A stretch of DNA of 11,990 nucleotides from Vulcanisaeta distributa (GCA_002506645.1 DAXY01000018.1:1-11990); one strand, 5' to 3'. Positions 1 through 8,115 are shown, counted from the first letter of the stretch. Notes: generated by a model not told the origin, from the sequence alone. Numbers and translations are program-made.

Positions 1-1539
1 GTCTATGTTGGGCATTAGGTTTTCGAATTTACAGAACACAGTCGAATCAACAACAGCGAATATTTCCTGATTCCACTTAACTATCCTAGCCTGCTTCTCA
101 ATGCACTCCTGCGTCTCACAGAGTGGATCAACCCTTTCAGGAACACCGAATATTTCCCATGTTGGTGTGTAAGCTTCTAGGTGGTCGCCACCCCTATTGG
201 CCGTGTAATAGGCTATTGCGAAGCCCTTCAGCGCCCTTGGGTCGTAGGCAGGTAATCCCTGGCCCCTTGAACCAACGAAGAGTTGTGGCATACCATACTT
301 AACAGCAAGCCTGTAATCACCCTCAGCCAACTCATCACCAATCCCATCCCTATACGCAATCTTATGCACTAAATATTCAAGTGAACCAGCGTCGCCCCAA
401 TCGATGTCTAGGTTCAACTTACCATTCTTAGCCAATTCAATTGCCATTGATAATGTATTACCTAGGCTTATTGTATCTAGACCAAGTTCATTGGCTAACT
501 TCTGGAGCTTTATATCAGCTTCTGGATCTGTTAAACCAACGTTTGGTCCAAGGGCCCAGGTATTCTCGTACTCCTGCTTAACATACTTCTCGGTAACAGA
601 GAACTTAAATGGTCCCGACTTAATAGTGGGCATCTGTGTACAGGCTATTGGGCAGTTGTAGCAGCCATGAACCTCCGTTGGGTAGTGATCCTTAATGTAC
701 TCCTCACTGACTGGCGTTACGTCCTTGAGCTTGCCAGTACCTCCAAAGTTGTAGTGAGGTAATGCGCCTATTGATTGCACAATGTTCATTAATACGTTTG
801 TGCCGTATTTATGAAGGACCTTTGTCGTATCATGCGTGGCTATCCTCTTTACAATATCGCCATTAACCTTCATGAACTTGGCCCTATCAACAACCTCCCT
901 GTAAAGGTCCCTTGTTCCCCAGACCAGGATGCCCTTGAGTAGCTTGCTGCCCATTACTGCGCCAACGCCGCCTCTCCCCGCGAACCTCTCATAATCACTC
1001 ATCCTAATGCCTGAGAACTTAACTAGGTTTTCACCTGCTGGTCCGATTACGGCAACGCCCGCCTTAGTCTCATCTGGTGGGAACCCGTTCTCCTCAAGTA
1101 TTATCTTGGTGGATGCCCCAGTCCACTTGCCCCAAATGTGCTTGGCAGGCCTTAGTTTTGGTTCTCCATCCTTAACGACCAGGTACACTGGTTCGTCGGC
1201 CTTGCCCTCGATTATTAGACCATCATAACCAGACTTCCTGAGCCAGTATGAGAAGTTACCACCTGCATTTGCATGGGTATACACTCCATTTAATAGTGAC
1301 CTGGTTGTTACATTTACCCTGCTTGAGGATATTGTGGCTATACCACTCAATGGTCCTGAGAATATGTATAACTTATTGCTTGGGCTTAGTGGGTCAATGC
1401 CCCTTGGTATTTCCTTGAGAGCCATGTATGCCCCTAATCCCCTGCCACCAAGGAATTTCTTCAGTAGATCCTCCTTAACGATTTCCTCGGTGAATTGCTC
1501 CCTTGATAGGTCAATCCTCAGTATCTTGAAAACCGTCAT
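1..1539 (-). CDS. aor: Aldehyde:ferredoxin oxidoreductase (tungsten pterin enzyme), C-terminus cut by window edge
   Basis: Oxidises aldehydes to carboxylic acids with ferredoxin as electron acceptor, using a tungsten bis-pterin site and one [4Fe-4S] cluster; cytoplasmic. The 513 residues present read without interruption from ATG at 1539-1537 to the window edge. Visible family marks are the N-terminal FLGGRGLGAYM segment, GRGGVGAVMGSK near residue 190, and the cluster motif C293-x2-C296-x3-C300. Also present are the pterin-side GLD motif (D355), PAYDPRALKG, and the D498-x4-C503 motif that supplies the fourth cluster cysteine. Family members are about 600-620 residues, so roughly 100 are missing off the left edge. 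The first pterin motif reads N350-x2-G-L-D355, with Asn where Asp is usual. A TATA-like element 26 bases upstream of the ATG supports this start and a leaderless mRNA. The gene is divergent from the phosphatase gene. Which aldehyde it prefers cannot be told from sequence. Confidence 0.93.
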   Translation of the reverse strand, partial: MTVFKILRIDLSREQFTEEIVKEDLLKKFLGGRGLGAYMALKEIPRGIDPLSPSNKLYIFSGPLSGIATISSSRVNVTTRSLLNGVYTHANAGGNFSYWLRKSGYDGLIIEGKADEPVYLVVKDGEPKLRPAKHIWGKWTGASTKIILEENGFPPDETKAGVAVIGPAGENLVKFSGIRMSDYERFAGRGGVGAVMGSKLLKGILVWGTRDLYREVVDRAKFMKVNGDIVKRIATHDTTKVLHKYGTNVLMNIVQSIGALPHYNFGGTGKLKDVTPVSEEYIKDHYPTEVHGCYNCPIACTQMPTIKSGPFKFSVTEKYVKQEYENTWALGPNVGLTDPEADIKLQKLANELGLDTISLGNTLSMAIELAKNGKLNLDIDWGDAGSLEYLVHKIAYRDGIGDELAEGDYRLAVKYGMPQLFVGSRGQGLPAYDPRALKGFAIAYYTANRGGDHLEAYTPTWEIFGVPERVDPLCETQECIEKQARIVKWNQEIFAVVDSTVFCKFENLMPNID

Positions 1540-1560
1540 AGGATCACTTAATCTAGGAGT

Positions 1561-1569
1561 ATTATATAA
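1561..1569 (-). promoter_or_regulatory. TATA-box promoter of the aldehyde oxidoreductase gene
   Basis: On the minus strand the element reads TTATATAAT, centred at 1565, which is 26 bases upstream of the ATG at 1539. That is the usual archaeal distance from TATA centre to transcription start, so the transcript should begin at or next to the start codon. No good Shine-Dalgarno lies before the ATG, which fits. Confidence 0.6.
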
Positions 1570-1659
1570 CTGTGTTGTTATCGGTTATTTAATAATATTC
1601 AGTTAAATATATTTATGAACAATGCAGAATATGCCGTAAACCAAGCGGTAAAAGATAAG

Positions 1660-1669
1660 CATTAAATTT
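1660..1669 (+). promoter_or_regulatory. TATA-like promoter of the phosphatase gene
   Basis: An AT-rich element (CATTAAATTT), preceded by purine-rich AAAAGATAAG as a possible BRE, is centred near 1665. This is 26 bases before the ATG at 1691. The spacing predicts a leaderless transcript. The 12-base palindrome TAAATATATTTA at 1604-1615 lies further upstream, between the two divergent promoters, and is of unknown significance. Confidence 0.5.
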
Positions 1670-1690
1670 CACCGACTGGTCTGGGACCCA

Positions 1691-2197
1691 ATGGTTAAGT
1701 TCCCCTATTGGGTGATGGAGGGTGCATTGGCTGGTTCATCAATGCCCTTCGATGAAGATACTGTAGTCATGTGGCATAAAATGGGAGTAAGAGCAGTCGT
1801 AGTGTTAGTTGAGGAGTGGGAATTTGCAATGGAGGGGTGGGATTTCCATGACTACATAAGCACATTGAGGAGGCTCGGTATGGATTACCTGCACATACCC
1901 ACGAGGGATGGCTACGCCCCAACTGAGGAGGCTCTTTACGGCATAGTTACCTGGATTGACAGGAATATAATGAGCGGCAAACCCGTGCTAGTTCACTGTC
2001 ATGCAGGTATTGGTAGGTCGCCCACGGTAATAGCCGCGTTCCTAATGTATAGGAGGGGTTTGAGTGTTGATGATGCTATTGAGGTTGTTAGTAGGTATAA
2101 TGATGAGGTTTCGATAACTAACGAACAATACCTAGCCCTTGTAGCCTTTGAGCGTTATTTAAGGAGCATTAAGGATAGTGGCACTAATACTCCCTAG
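1691..2197 (+). CDS. Archaeal Cys-based protein tyrosine / dual-specificity phosphatase
   Basis: Predicted cytoplasmic phosphatase that removes phosphate from Tyr and possibly Ser/Thr residues of proteins. The P-loop CX5R motif is complete: H102-C103-H-A-G-I-G-R109-S110, where C103 is the nucleophile and R109 binds phosphate. D73 in the IPTRDGY segment is placed as the general acid. The 168-residue length and the N-terminal and WEF/WDF-like segments resemble the small single-domain Sulfolobus phosphatase SsoPTP (about 160 residues), as recalled from family knowledge. There is no signal peptide or membrane segment. The start at 1691 is backed by a TATA-like element at the leaderless distance. 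The gene is divergent from the aldehyde oxidoreductase, and its last 14 bases overlap the end of the convergent transporter gene. Substrates are unknown; a partner kinase is not evident nearby except the functionally separate RIO2. Confidence 0.9.
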   Translation: MVKFPYWVMEGALAGSSMPFDEDTVVMWHKMGVRAVVVLVEEWEFAMEGWDFHDYISTLRRLGMDYLHIPTRDGYAPTEEALYGIVTWIDRNIMSGKPVLVHCHAGIGRSPTVIAAFLMYRRGLSVDDAIEVVSRYNDEVSITNEQYLALVAFERYLRSIKDSGTNTP

Positions 2198-3491
2198 TTC
2201 TTATTAGGGAACCCAAAATCACTAGTAATGCGCCGGTGATCATTATTATTGAGCCATACACTGCAAGGGCCGTGGGACTACTTGGCGCTAGATCTAGGAG
2301 TAGTATAACCGCCATTGTGGTTAATGGGCCTATTGATGCGTTTAAGTTCCATCCAAAGGCCACGGCGCTCCACCTAACCTCTGTTGGGAATATTGATGTG
2401 AAGTAAAGCGTCTGCGGTGCCGCTGCTAAGCCAAATAGAATGCCCATTAGTAGACTTGTGTATGTTGACCATGGGCTCAATGTGAATGCCAGGTATACAA
2501 TGAAGGGACTTGTTATCAGTAAGAACGTTGATGGTATGATGAAGGAACCTCTCATACCCACTGATCTCACCAGGAATCCACTGAGTACCTCACCGATTAC
2601 TGCGCCGATACCGCCGTATATACCGAGTACTAGGGCCCATGTGTATGCCTTATTAATCGGCACTTGGAGTTTTGGGGCGACTAACTTCGGCATTACGTAG
2701 GCCCAATACCCTGATCCACCGTAGTAGTAAATCGTTAATCCCAAGTTGATCAGTATCAACGCTATGAAGGGTACCCAATAACGGGATAAAACAACGCCAA
2801 GTGGTACCTTAGCAACACCCCTAGATTTAACCTGCTCAACCCACTCAAGTGATTCCGAACCCCAAAGCCTAATTACCAGGGCTATCAGGGCCGGTACAGC
2901 TCCGGTTATGAAAAGTATTCTCCAGCCATAGACACTAAAGGTTTGTGGCATTACTGACTTTACACTTAGGGTCACGAATGAGGTTAGGAAGACGGCCCAG
3001 GAAAGCCCTGAATACATGACACCATTTATATACGGCCTAATATTCCTAGGTGTTAACTCGAGAGCCCAGGTTGCGCCACCGCCAGCCTCACCGCCAAGTC
3101 CAATGCCCTGGAGAGCCCTCATTAAGTACAATAGGGTTGGTGCTAATACCCCAGCGATACTGTAAGTTGGTAATAATCCTATGAGGAGTGTTGCCAACCC
3201 AACGAGTGCCGCATCTAATACTGTGGCTATCCTTCTACCATGTACATCACCAATCCACCCAAATATTATTGCGCCCACGGGTCTGACGAAGTACGTAGTC
3301 GCAAAGGCACCCCAGGTCTCTATTGCGCCTATTATGGCGATTTTTGATGGAAAGAAGTACGTCTCCAGTATCGATGCCAGTGACGCGAAGAGTATGATGT
3401 CGTAGTACTCAAGGCCCCAGACAAGCATTGTACTGATAGCTGCAAGTAGGCTTTGCCTAAGGGTTAATTGCCTTGGTGCACTACTAAACAC
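2184..3491 (-). CDS. MFS transporter, metabolite:H+ symporter (MHS) type
   Basis: Membrane permease of the major facilitator superfamily with about 12 hydrophobic segments over 435 residues, a full-length size. Marks of the MHS branch (ProP/ShiA/KgtP-like) are WGLEYYD at residues 25-31, the loop 2-3 motif GWIGDVHGRR at 78-87, and the RALQGIGLGGEAGGG segment at 125-139. Members of that branch take up organic acids, osmolytes or aromatic acids with protons; the substrate here cannot be read from sequence. The start is GTG at 3491-3489. An out-of-frame ATG overlaps it, and a TATA-like element about 25 bases upstream fits a leaderless GTG start. The gene is divergent from RIO2 and convergent with the phosphatase gene, overlapping it by 14 bases. 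An imperfect inverted repeat just upstream of its TATA element could be an operator. Confidence 0.9.
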   Translation of the reverse strand: MFSSAPRQLTLRQSLLAAISTMLVWGLEYYDIILFASLASILETYFFPSKIAIIGAIETWGAFATTYFVRPVGAIIFGWIGDVHGRRIATVLDAALVGLATLLIGLLPTYSIAGVLAPTLLYLMRALQGIGLGGEAGGGATWALELTPRNIRPYINGVMYSGLSWAVFLTSFVTLSVKSVMPQTFSVYGWRILFITGAVPALIALVIRLWGSESLEWVEQVKSRGVAKVPLGVVLSRYWVPFIALILINLGLTIYYYGGSGYWAYVMPKLVAPKLQVPINKAYTWALVLGIYGGIGAVIGEVLSGFLVRSVGMRGSFIIPSTFLLITSPFIVYLAFTLSPWSTYTSLLMGILFGLAAAPQTLYFTSIFPTEVRWSAVAFGWNLNASIGPLTTMAVILLLDLAPSSPTALAVYGSIIMITGALLVILGSLIRTREY

Positions 3492-3510
3492 ATGAACGTA
3501 TTTGGTACCG

Positions 3511-3520
3511 CTTTAATAAT
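3511..3520 (-). promoter_or_regulatory. TATA-box promoter of the MFS transporter gene
   Basis: On the minus strand the element reads ATTATTAAAG, centred about 25 bases before the GTG start at 3491. It fits a leaderless transcript beginning at a GTG codon. Confidence 0.5.
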
Positions 3521-3541
3521 TTTTCCCTTGAAGGGGGAATT
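3518..3541. repeat. Imperfect inverted repeat in divergent promoter region, possible operator
   Basis: The left arm AATTTTTCCCTT (3518-3529) and right arm AAGGGGGAATT (3531-3541) are near mirror complements around G3530. The AATT and CCCTT/AAGGG parts match, with a small mismatch between them. It touches the upstream edge of the MFS TATA element, where BRE would lie, and sits between the divergent MFS and RIO2 promoters. A regulator-binding role is inference. Confidence 0.4.
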
Positions 3542-3564
3542 AACTTAGTTTGATTTAAATTGGG

Positions 3565-3575
3565 CATATTATATA
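3565..3575 (+). promoter_or_regulatory. TATA-box promoter of the RIO2 gene
   Basis: CATATTATATA is centred at 3570, 25 bases before the TTG start at 3595. A second AT-rich element, ATTTAAAT at about 3553-3560, would instead give a leader of about 13 bases. Both are plausible. Confidence 0.5.
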
Positions 3576-3594
3576 GCATAATTGTGGTGATCAG

Positions 3595-4593
3595 TTGAGT
3601 ATTAAGGGTATTGTCTATGCTTATGATCAACTGGAGTCTCTCGACCTAAGGGTACTTAGGATTATTGAGATTGGTCATAGGAAGTTTGAGTTTGTACCTC
3701 TCGATGTCATTGTTGATTGGAGTAAGAAGCCTGAGGAGTTAATTGGCAGATCCCTAAGGAAGCTCAATGCCCTTGGTATGGTGATTAGGTACAGGGGTAA
3801 TTACACGGGTTATAGGTTAACCTTCACGGGCTATGACGTACTCGCACTACACACGCTTGCCAAGAGGGGCATTACCGAGAAGATTAGCCCAACGCCGATT
3901 GGTGTTGGTAAGGAGTCTGACGTATATGCGGGTGACGCCGTTGGCGACGGTAAGGTAGTCCTCAAGTTCCACAGACTTGGTAGGACAAGCTTTAGGCAGA
4001 TTAGGAGGTTTAGGGTTTGGATCGGGAATAGGAGACATGTAACCTGGCTTTATGAGTCCAGGCTCTCGGCTCACACGGAGTATAAGGCTTTAGTCCTTGC
4101 TTATAATGCTGGGATTAACGTGCCCAGACCGATAACCGTTAATAGGCATACCGTGGTTATGTCCTACATAAACGGCGCGCAACTGTCGGAGATCGGGAAA
4201 ATGGAGGAACCTGGGGATACCTACTGGGGTGTTATTGAGAACGTAAAGAAGTTATTTACTGAGGTTGGTATTGTACATGGCGATCTCAGTGAGTTCAACA
4301 TAATGATTGACCTAGATAATGGTGAGCCTTATATTATTGATTGGCCTCAGTGGATTCCTAGGAATGCGCCTGGCGCCCTGGACGTGTTACGTAGGGATGT
4401 TACTAACGTGACCAAGTACTTCATGAGGAGGTTCAGGCTTGATGTTGATACTGAGGAGGCTTATAATTACGTGGTTGGCGACGTGGAGGTTAGGGAGGAG
4501 AGCCTTGAAGAGGCTCTTGAGGACTTGCTTGGCAGTGAGGGCTTGAACGAACTCATAGGCTCTGAGAAGGAAGAGGAATTTGAGGATACGTAG
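3595..4593 (+). CDS. rio2: RIO2-type atypical protein kinase/ATPase
   Basis: RIO2 acts late in small-ribosomal-subunit maturation as an ATP-dependent switch. Residues 1-90 form the RIO2-specific winged-helix domain (YDQL..LDLRVLRIIEIG). The kinase domain follows: P-loop GVGKESDVY at 103-111, ATP lysine K124 in VVLKFHRLG, and the RIO2 segment SRLSAHTEY at 155-163. Next come the hinge VVMSYINGAQL, the catalytic loop HGDLSEFNI with D230 and N235, and the metal-binding D249 in IIDWPQ. All key residues are present. At 332 residues it is somewhat longer than the roughly 280-300 usual in archaea, because of an acidic C-terminal tail. The start is TTG: it is the first start codon after an in-frame TAG at 3574, and it matches the family N-terminus. 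GGTGATC lies only two bases before it. The DUF460 gene follows after 59 bases on the same strand. Confidence 0.95.
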   Translation: MSIKGIVYAYDQLESLDLRVLRIIEIGHRKFEFVPLDVIVDWSKKPEELIGRSLRKLNALGMVIRYRGNYTGYRLTFTGYDVLALHTLAKRGITEKISPTPIGVGKESDVYAGDAVGDGKVVLKFHRLGRTSFRQIRRFRVWIGNRRHVTWLYESRLSAHTEYKALVLAYNAGINVPRPITVNRHTVVMSYINGAQLSEIGKMEEPGDTYWGVIENVKKLFTEVGIVHGDLSEFNIMIDLDNGEPYIIDWPQWIPRNAPGALDVLRRDVTNVTKYFMRRFRLDVDTEEAYNYVVGDVEVREESLEEALEDLLGSEGLNELIGSEKEEEFEDT

Positions 4594-4610
4594 GTATTAT
4601 TGGGTAAACA

Positions 4611-4618
4611 AATTTAAG
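4611..4618 (+). promoter_or_regulatory. Possible TATA element for the DUF460 gene
   Basis: AATTTAAG lies in the 59-base gap after RIO2, about 38 bases before the ATG at 4653. It would give a leader of roughly 12 bases. No Shine-Dalgarno is visible, and the gene could also be co-transcribed with RIO2. The evidence is weak. Confidence 0.3.
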
Positions 4619-4652
4619 GGCTATGGTAATTATTAATCAATAAGTAATTACT

Positions 4653-6611
4653 ATGCTTATTGAGGAATTGAGCTCGGGGCCCATAATCGGGATTGACATA
4701 AACAACAGGAGGTTCTCATACGTAATACTCACCAACGGTGAAGTAACCTATAGGGGAGTTATTGATCCGCAGGATTTGATTAAGATCGTTAAGAAGGTAA
4801 GGCCGAGGGCCATAGCCATTGACAACATCGGCGAAATAATGGAACTGAGCCCTGCTGTAATTAAGAAACTGGGCAGATTACCATTCAATGTCCACTTAAT
4901 CCAGGTAACTAAGGTTAGTCCAGAGGTTGATGAAACCACGGAGTCCCTTGTTAATAAGTACTTTGGATTGAACGTGACTAAGCTTGATCCCGATAAGACC
5001 GCGGAATTCCTAGCAAGGCTCTGCGCAATGGGTGTTGGCTCCATTGTTAAGGTTTATGAACCTGAGACAAAGATCATAGTCAAGGCGGCAATATCAACAA
5101 CACCTGGCGGTATGAGCAGGAATAGGTTTGAAAGGAATATTGCCCATAGGATTAGGTACCTGGCCAAGGAGATTAAGGGGAAACTTGAAAGTAGTGGTAT
5201 TGACTACGACATGTTCATAGCCTCAGAAAGCGAGGGCTTAAGATCCGTGGTATTTATTGTGTATGCAGATAGAAGTGTTGTTAGATCCGTTGTTAAGCCT
5301 CGTAGGAGTATGGATGTTAAGGTAATCGTGGAGTCCGTACCCACTGACACCATAAAGTTCATTGATTTAACTGAAAACGAGGGCATAGAGAATATCAATG
5401 CCGCTAGAGATAGGAAACTAATCGTTGGTATAGACCCTGGTATCGTGACTGGCATTGCTGTGCTTGACCTAAACGGGAATGTGTTGATACTCCGCAGTGG
5501 TAAGAATCTTAGCAGGAGACACGTGCTTAGGATCGTTTATCAGTACGGTACGCCTGTCCTAATTGCCGTGGACACGGCCAAGCCCTCTGAGTACGCTAAG
5601 AAGCTCGCAGCCATGGTCGGCGCAGCAATTTACTACCCAGATAGAGACCTAAGTATTGCGGAGAAGAGTGAAATAGCCATTAAGGTGTCCCAAGAGCAGG
5701 GGGTTAATGTTAAGGATCCGCATATGAGGGATGCATTGGCTGCAGCGTATAAGTCATTTATACAATTGAGGCCTAAGCTAGATAGGGTTGAGGAGGAGAT
5801 TAAAAGGGCCTATGCGAAAGCTGCTGATGATGCAAAGGCACTCGTTATAAAGGGCATGTCGATAAAGCAGGCTATTGATGAGGTTAGTAAGAGGATTAAT
5901 GTTCAACCTCAACAGGAGGTTAAGATAATGAGACAGGAGAGGTGCAATTGCGAGTGTGATAAATTGCGTGATGAGTATGAGGGCGTAATAAGGACCTTAA
6001 ATGCCGAAATCGAGAGACTTAATAGGTTGTATAATGCGGAGAGGGAAAGAGTTGAGGAGTTGATTAATAATTATGACCTTGAGGTTAGGAGGGATCAAGT
6101 GATAAAATCATTATATGCCAGGATTGGCATTCTTGAGGGCGATATTGAGAAAAGTAGGCTTAGAATCAAAGAACTTGAGGGTAACATAAATGAACTCATG
6201 CATGGTTTCCTGGAGTACCTTAAGGGCAGTAGGTATGTATTGATAAGATTTTCTAATGACCTAGATCTTGATTTAGTGGCTCGAATGCGTAACTCCATAC
6301 TTGTGATGACCATTAGCGAATTAATGAACATAGGCATTGAAAATATAATAAATGCTGGGATCAACCTCGTGATTTTAATAGACGTTAATGATAGGAACAT
6401 ATTGAAACCAATGTGGAAGCAGGGATTAAGGGTTATACCATTGGGCATGTTATATAATGGTCAGCTAAGTACCATTGCGTTCATTGATGGCTCGATTATT
6501 GATGAGGCAATTAAGTCGCTCAATAGGGAGTTTCTTAATGCTGTTGATGAGGATCATTTAAGAAAAATAATTAATGAGTATAGACGTTTAAGGAGCGGTG
6601 CATTAGAATAG
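4653..6611 (+). CDS. DUF460/COG2433-family protein: tandem RNase H/RuvC-like folds, Cys cluster and coiled coil
   Basis: Archaeal protein of a family annotated as a possible RuvC/YqgF-type nuclease; no function is established to my knowledge. Residues 256-372 form a RuvC/YqgF-like domain: GIDPG with D261, AVD with D307, AEK with E337, and DPHMRD with D355 and D360. Residues 10-125 look like a second, diverged copy: GID with D15, AID with D57, ETTES near 94, and DPDKTAE at 112-118. Residues 131-230 carry a conserved-looking insert with [14 protein letters not shown]431-x-C433-x-C435 motif opens a coiled coil of about 80 residues (437-518). A C-terminal domain (about 525-645) that I do not recognise ends the chain. 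It follows RIO2 on the same strand, which hints at RNA or ribosome metabolism. The last 9 bases overlap the end of metK. Confidence 0.85.
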   Translation: MLIEELSSGPIIGIDINNRRFSYVILTNGEVTYRGVIDPQDLIKIVKKVRPRAIAIDNIGEIMELSPAVIKKLGRLPFNVHLIQVTKVSPEVDETTESLVNKYFGLNVTKLDPDKTAEFLARLCAMGVGSIVKVYEPETKIIVKAAISTTPGGMSRNRFERNIAHRIRYLAKEIKGKLESSGIDYDMFIASESEGLRSVVFIVYADRSVVRSVVKPRRSMDVKVIVESVPTDTIKFIDLTENEGIENINAARDRKLIVGIDPGIVTGIAVLDLNGNVLILRSGKNLSRRHVLRIVYQYGTPVLIAVDTAKPSEYAKKLAAMVGAAIYYPDRDLSIAEKSEIAIKVSQEQGVNVKDPHMRDALAAAYKSFIQLRPKLDRVEEEIKRAYAKAADDAKALVIKGMSIKQAIDEVSKRINVQPQQEVKIMRQERCNCECDKLRDEYEGVIRTLNAEIERLNRLYNAERERVEELINNYDLEVRRDQVIKSLYARIGILEGDIEKSRLRIKELEGNINELMHGFLEYLKGSRYVLIRFSNDLDLDLVARMRNSILVMTISELMNIGIENIINAGINLVILIDVNDRNILKPMWKQGLRVIPLGMLYNGQLSTIAFIDGSIIDEAIKSLNREFLNAVDEDHLRKIINEYRRLRSGALE

Positions 6612-7838
6612 TGATACCTTGTTCTTGACCACGAGGTCCGTTACCGCTGTTATGTTCTCAAGCTCCTCATTAACTATACCCTCGATCTCATTCCTAATTT
6701 CACTGCTAAGTACTACACCGTTCTCGGTCAATACGTCTACATTTGCCACCAGGGGCTCATTTATCGGTTTACCTATCTGGCTTAGTAGGTAGATGTAGAC
6801 TTCCTTCAATCCCTTAACCTCACCGTAGATCCTCTCAGCAATCTTATTGGCAAGCACATTGTAGAGCTTACCAATATGGCTAACTGGGTTCTTACCTGCA
6901 GTAGCCTCCATGGTCATCGGCCTCATTGGTGTTATTAAACCATTGGCCCTATTGCCACGTCCTGTGGCCCCATCATCACCATGCTCCGCGGAGGTGCCAG
7001 TAACAGTTAGGTAGAATATCCCATGCTCCGGTTTATCCGCAGCATTCACAGTCACGTCAACACTTAGGTTAGTCGATATCTTAGTGGCTAGATCAAGAAC
7101 CTTATTCCTAATCTCATCCTTAACATTGAGATAGTGATCCTTATCCTTAATAAGCGATGATATTAGTGCAGAGGCTATTGTCAACTTCACCTCCTTACCA
7201 ATCCTAAGCCCCATGACCTTAACATCCTCACCAACCTCAGGGAGCCTTGCCTTAAACTCCCTGGAGTTAAGTAGCCTCTCAGTCTCAAGCACGAGCCTCT
7301 CGGTCTCAGTTAATGGCGCAAATCCAACACCGATTGACGTATCGTTAGCTAACGGTATCTTCGTTGCCTTAACACCAAGTTCATAAACACCCACTAGGTC
7401 TGTTGAACCCATACCAACCCTGTAATCAACAACAACGTGTTTGTCTGGATCAAGGAACCTAAAGTTATTCCTTATCCAATCCTTAATTGAAGATATTATT
7501 ATTGTACCAATGGGTACCTTCTCAATACCCGTAGCTGTTCTAACCTCGGTGGTTACCCTACCAGCAACGAGTATGTATATTGGCTGGATCACATCACCGC
7601 CACCAAACCGTGGATTTGCTTGACCACCGACTATGAGAACCTTATCAACATTGTGATGAAGTATTACGCCGTACTTCTCAAGGTAGTAACTAGACAATGC
7701 CCTGCTAACAACCTCCGATGCTGAGTCTGCAATGTAGTCTGGGTGACCAAGGCCCTTCCTCTCCACCAACTCAACATTTAACTCTGAGACTGGCCTTCTA
7801 TCTATTGTGTTTACTGTTATTGTCTTTACCATACCCAT
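6603..7838 (-). CDS. metK: S-adenosylmethionine synthetase, archaeal type
   Basis: Makes S-adenosylmethionine from methionine and ATP, the methyl donor for RNA, DNA and protein methylation; cytoplasmic. It belongs to the archaeal MAT family, very different from bacterial MetK. Signature segments are [15 protein letters not shown] near residues 25-39, [19 protein letters not shown] near 71-89, [10 protein letters not shown] near 144, and the nucleotide-site stretch [18 protein letters not shown] near 287-304. The length of about 411 residues is normal. The start is uncertain by a few codons: GTG 7841, ATG 7838 or ATG 7832. I chose ATG 7838, which forms a TGATG overlap with the Sm-like gene's stop. 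GGTGAT at 7842-7837 would serve well as Shine-Dalgarno for ATG 7832. It is probably a two-gene operon with the Sm-like gene. Confidence 0.95.
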   Translation of the reverse strand: MGMVKTITVNTIDRRPVSELNVELVERKGLGHPDYIADSASEVVSRALSSYYLEKYGVILHHNVDKVLIVGGQANPRFGGGDVIQPIYILVAGRVTTEVRTATGIEKVPIGTIIISSIKDWIRNNFRFLDPDKHVVVDYRVGMGSTDLVGVYELGVKATKIPLANDTSIGVGFAPLTETERLVLETERLLNSREFKARLPEVGEDVKVMGLRIGKEVKLTIASALISSLIKDKDHYLNVKDEIRNKVLDLATKISTNLSVDVTVNAADKPEHGIFYLTVTGTSAEHGDDGATGRGNRANGLITPMRPMTMEATAGKNPVSHIGKLYNVLANKIAERIYGEVKGLKEVYIYLLSQIGKPINEPLVANVDVLTENGVVLSSEIRNEIEGIVNEELENITAVTDLVVKNKVSLF

Positions 7839-8083
7839 CACCCCATGGACTCTTCGGAGGTTATATATAACACCTGAGTACCCCTAATTACTAACCTGCC
7901 GTATTTAACAACTACGCTTTCACCCTTCTGATCAAGCTCTTCACCTTCATCAATTATTAAGTTCATACAATCATCATAATTAACAAGAACTCCCCTCAAC
8001 ACCCTATTATTCTTTAGTCTAACGGTCACGTGCTTACCAACCAGTTTCTGTAACGTTTTCATTGGTTGCTGGGGTCTCTCCAT
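7838..8083 (-). CDS. Sm-like archaeal RNA-binding protein (SmAP/Lsm)
   Basis: A small RNA-binding protein expected to form a heptameric or similar ring that binds U-rich RNA. Its 81 residues show the Sm1 motif over about 15-46 ([11 protein letters not shown]...[12 protein letters not shown], with D37/D38 and N41). The Sm2 motif lies at about 62-74 ([13 protein letters not shown], with R67-G68). The length is typical. The ATG at 8083 lies about 27 bases downstream of a TATA-like element, so the mRNA is probably leaderless. Its stop overlaps the metK start, implying coupled translation. In many archaea SmAP sits next to the L37e gene; here metK follows instead. Confidence 0.95.
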   Translation of the reverse strand: MERPQQPMKTLQKLVGKHVTVRLKNNRVLRGVLVNYDDCMNLIIDEGEELDQKGESVVVKYGRLVIRGTQVLYITSEESMG

Positions 8084-8104
8084 TAATGACGTGCCGAGAA
8101 AGCC

Positions 8105-8115
8105 TATATTTAAAT
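8105..8115 (-). promoter_or_regulatory. TATA-box promoter of the Sm-like/metK operon
   Basis: On the minus strand the element reads ATTTAAATATA, centred at 8110, 27 bases upstream of the Sm-like ATG. A perfect 6-base inverted repeat (8115-8132) abuts its upstream side. Confidence 0.6.

Noticed and set aside
1604..1615. Perfect 12-base palindrome TAAATATATTTA between the AOR and phosphatase promoters
   Set aside because: It is made only of A and T in an AT-rich gap, so it is easily due to chance. It is kept as a note in the promoter entry rather than as a feature.
1540..1690. Longest intergenic gap, searched by eye for a tRNA or small RNA
   Set aside because: No cloverleaf, CCA-type end or C/D boxes; only the two divergent promoters and AT-rich DNA were seen.
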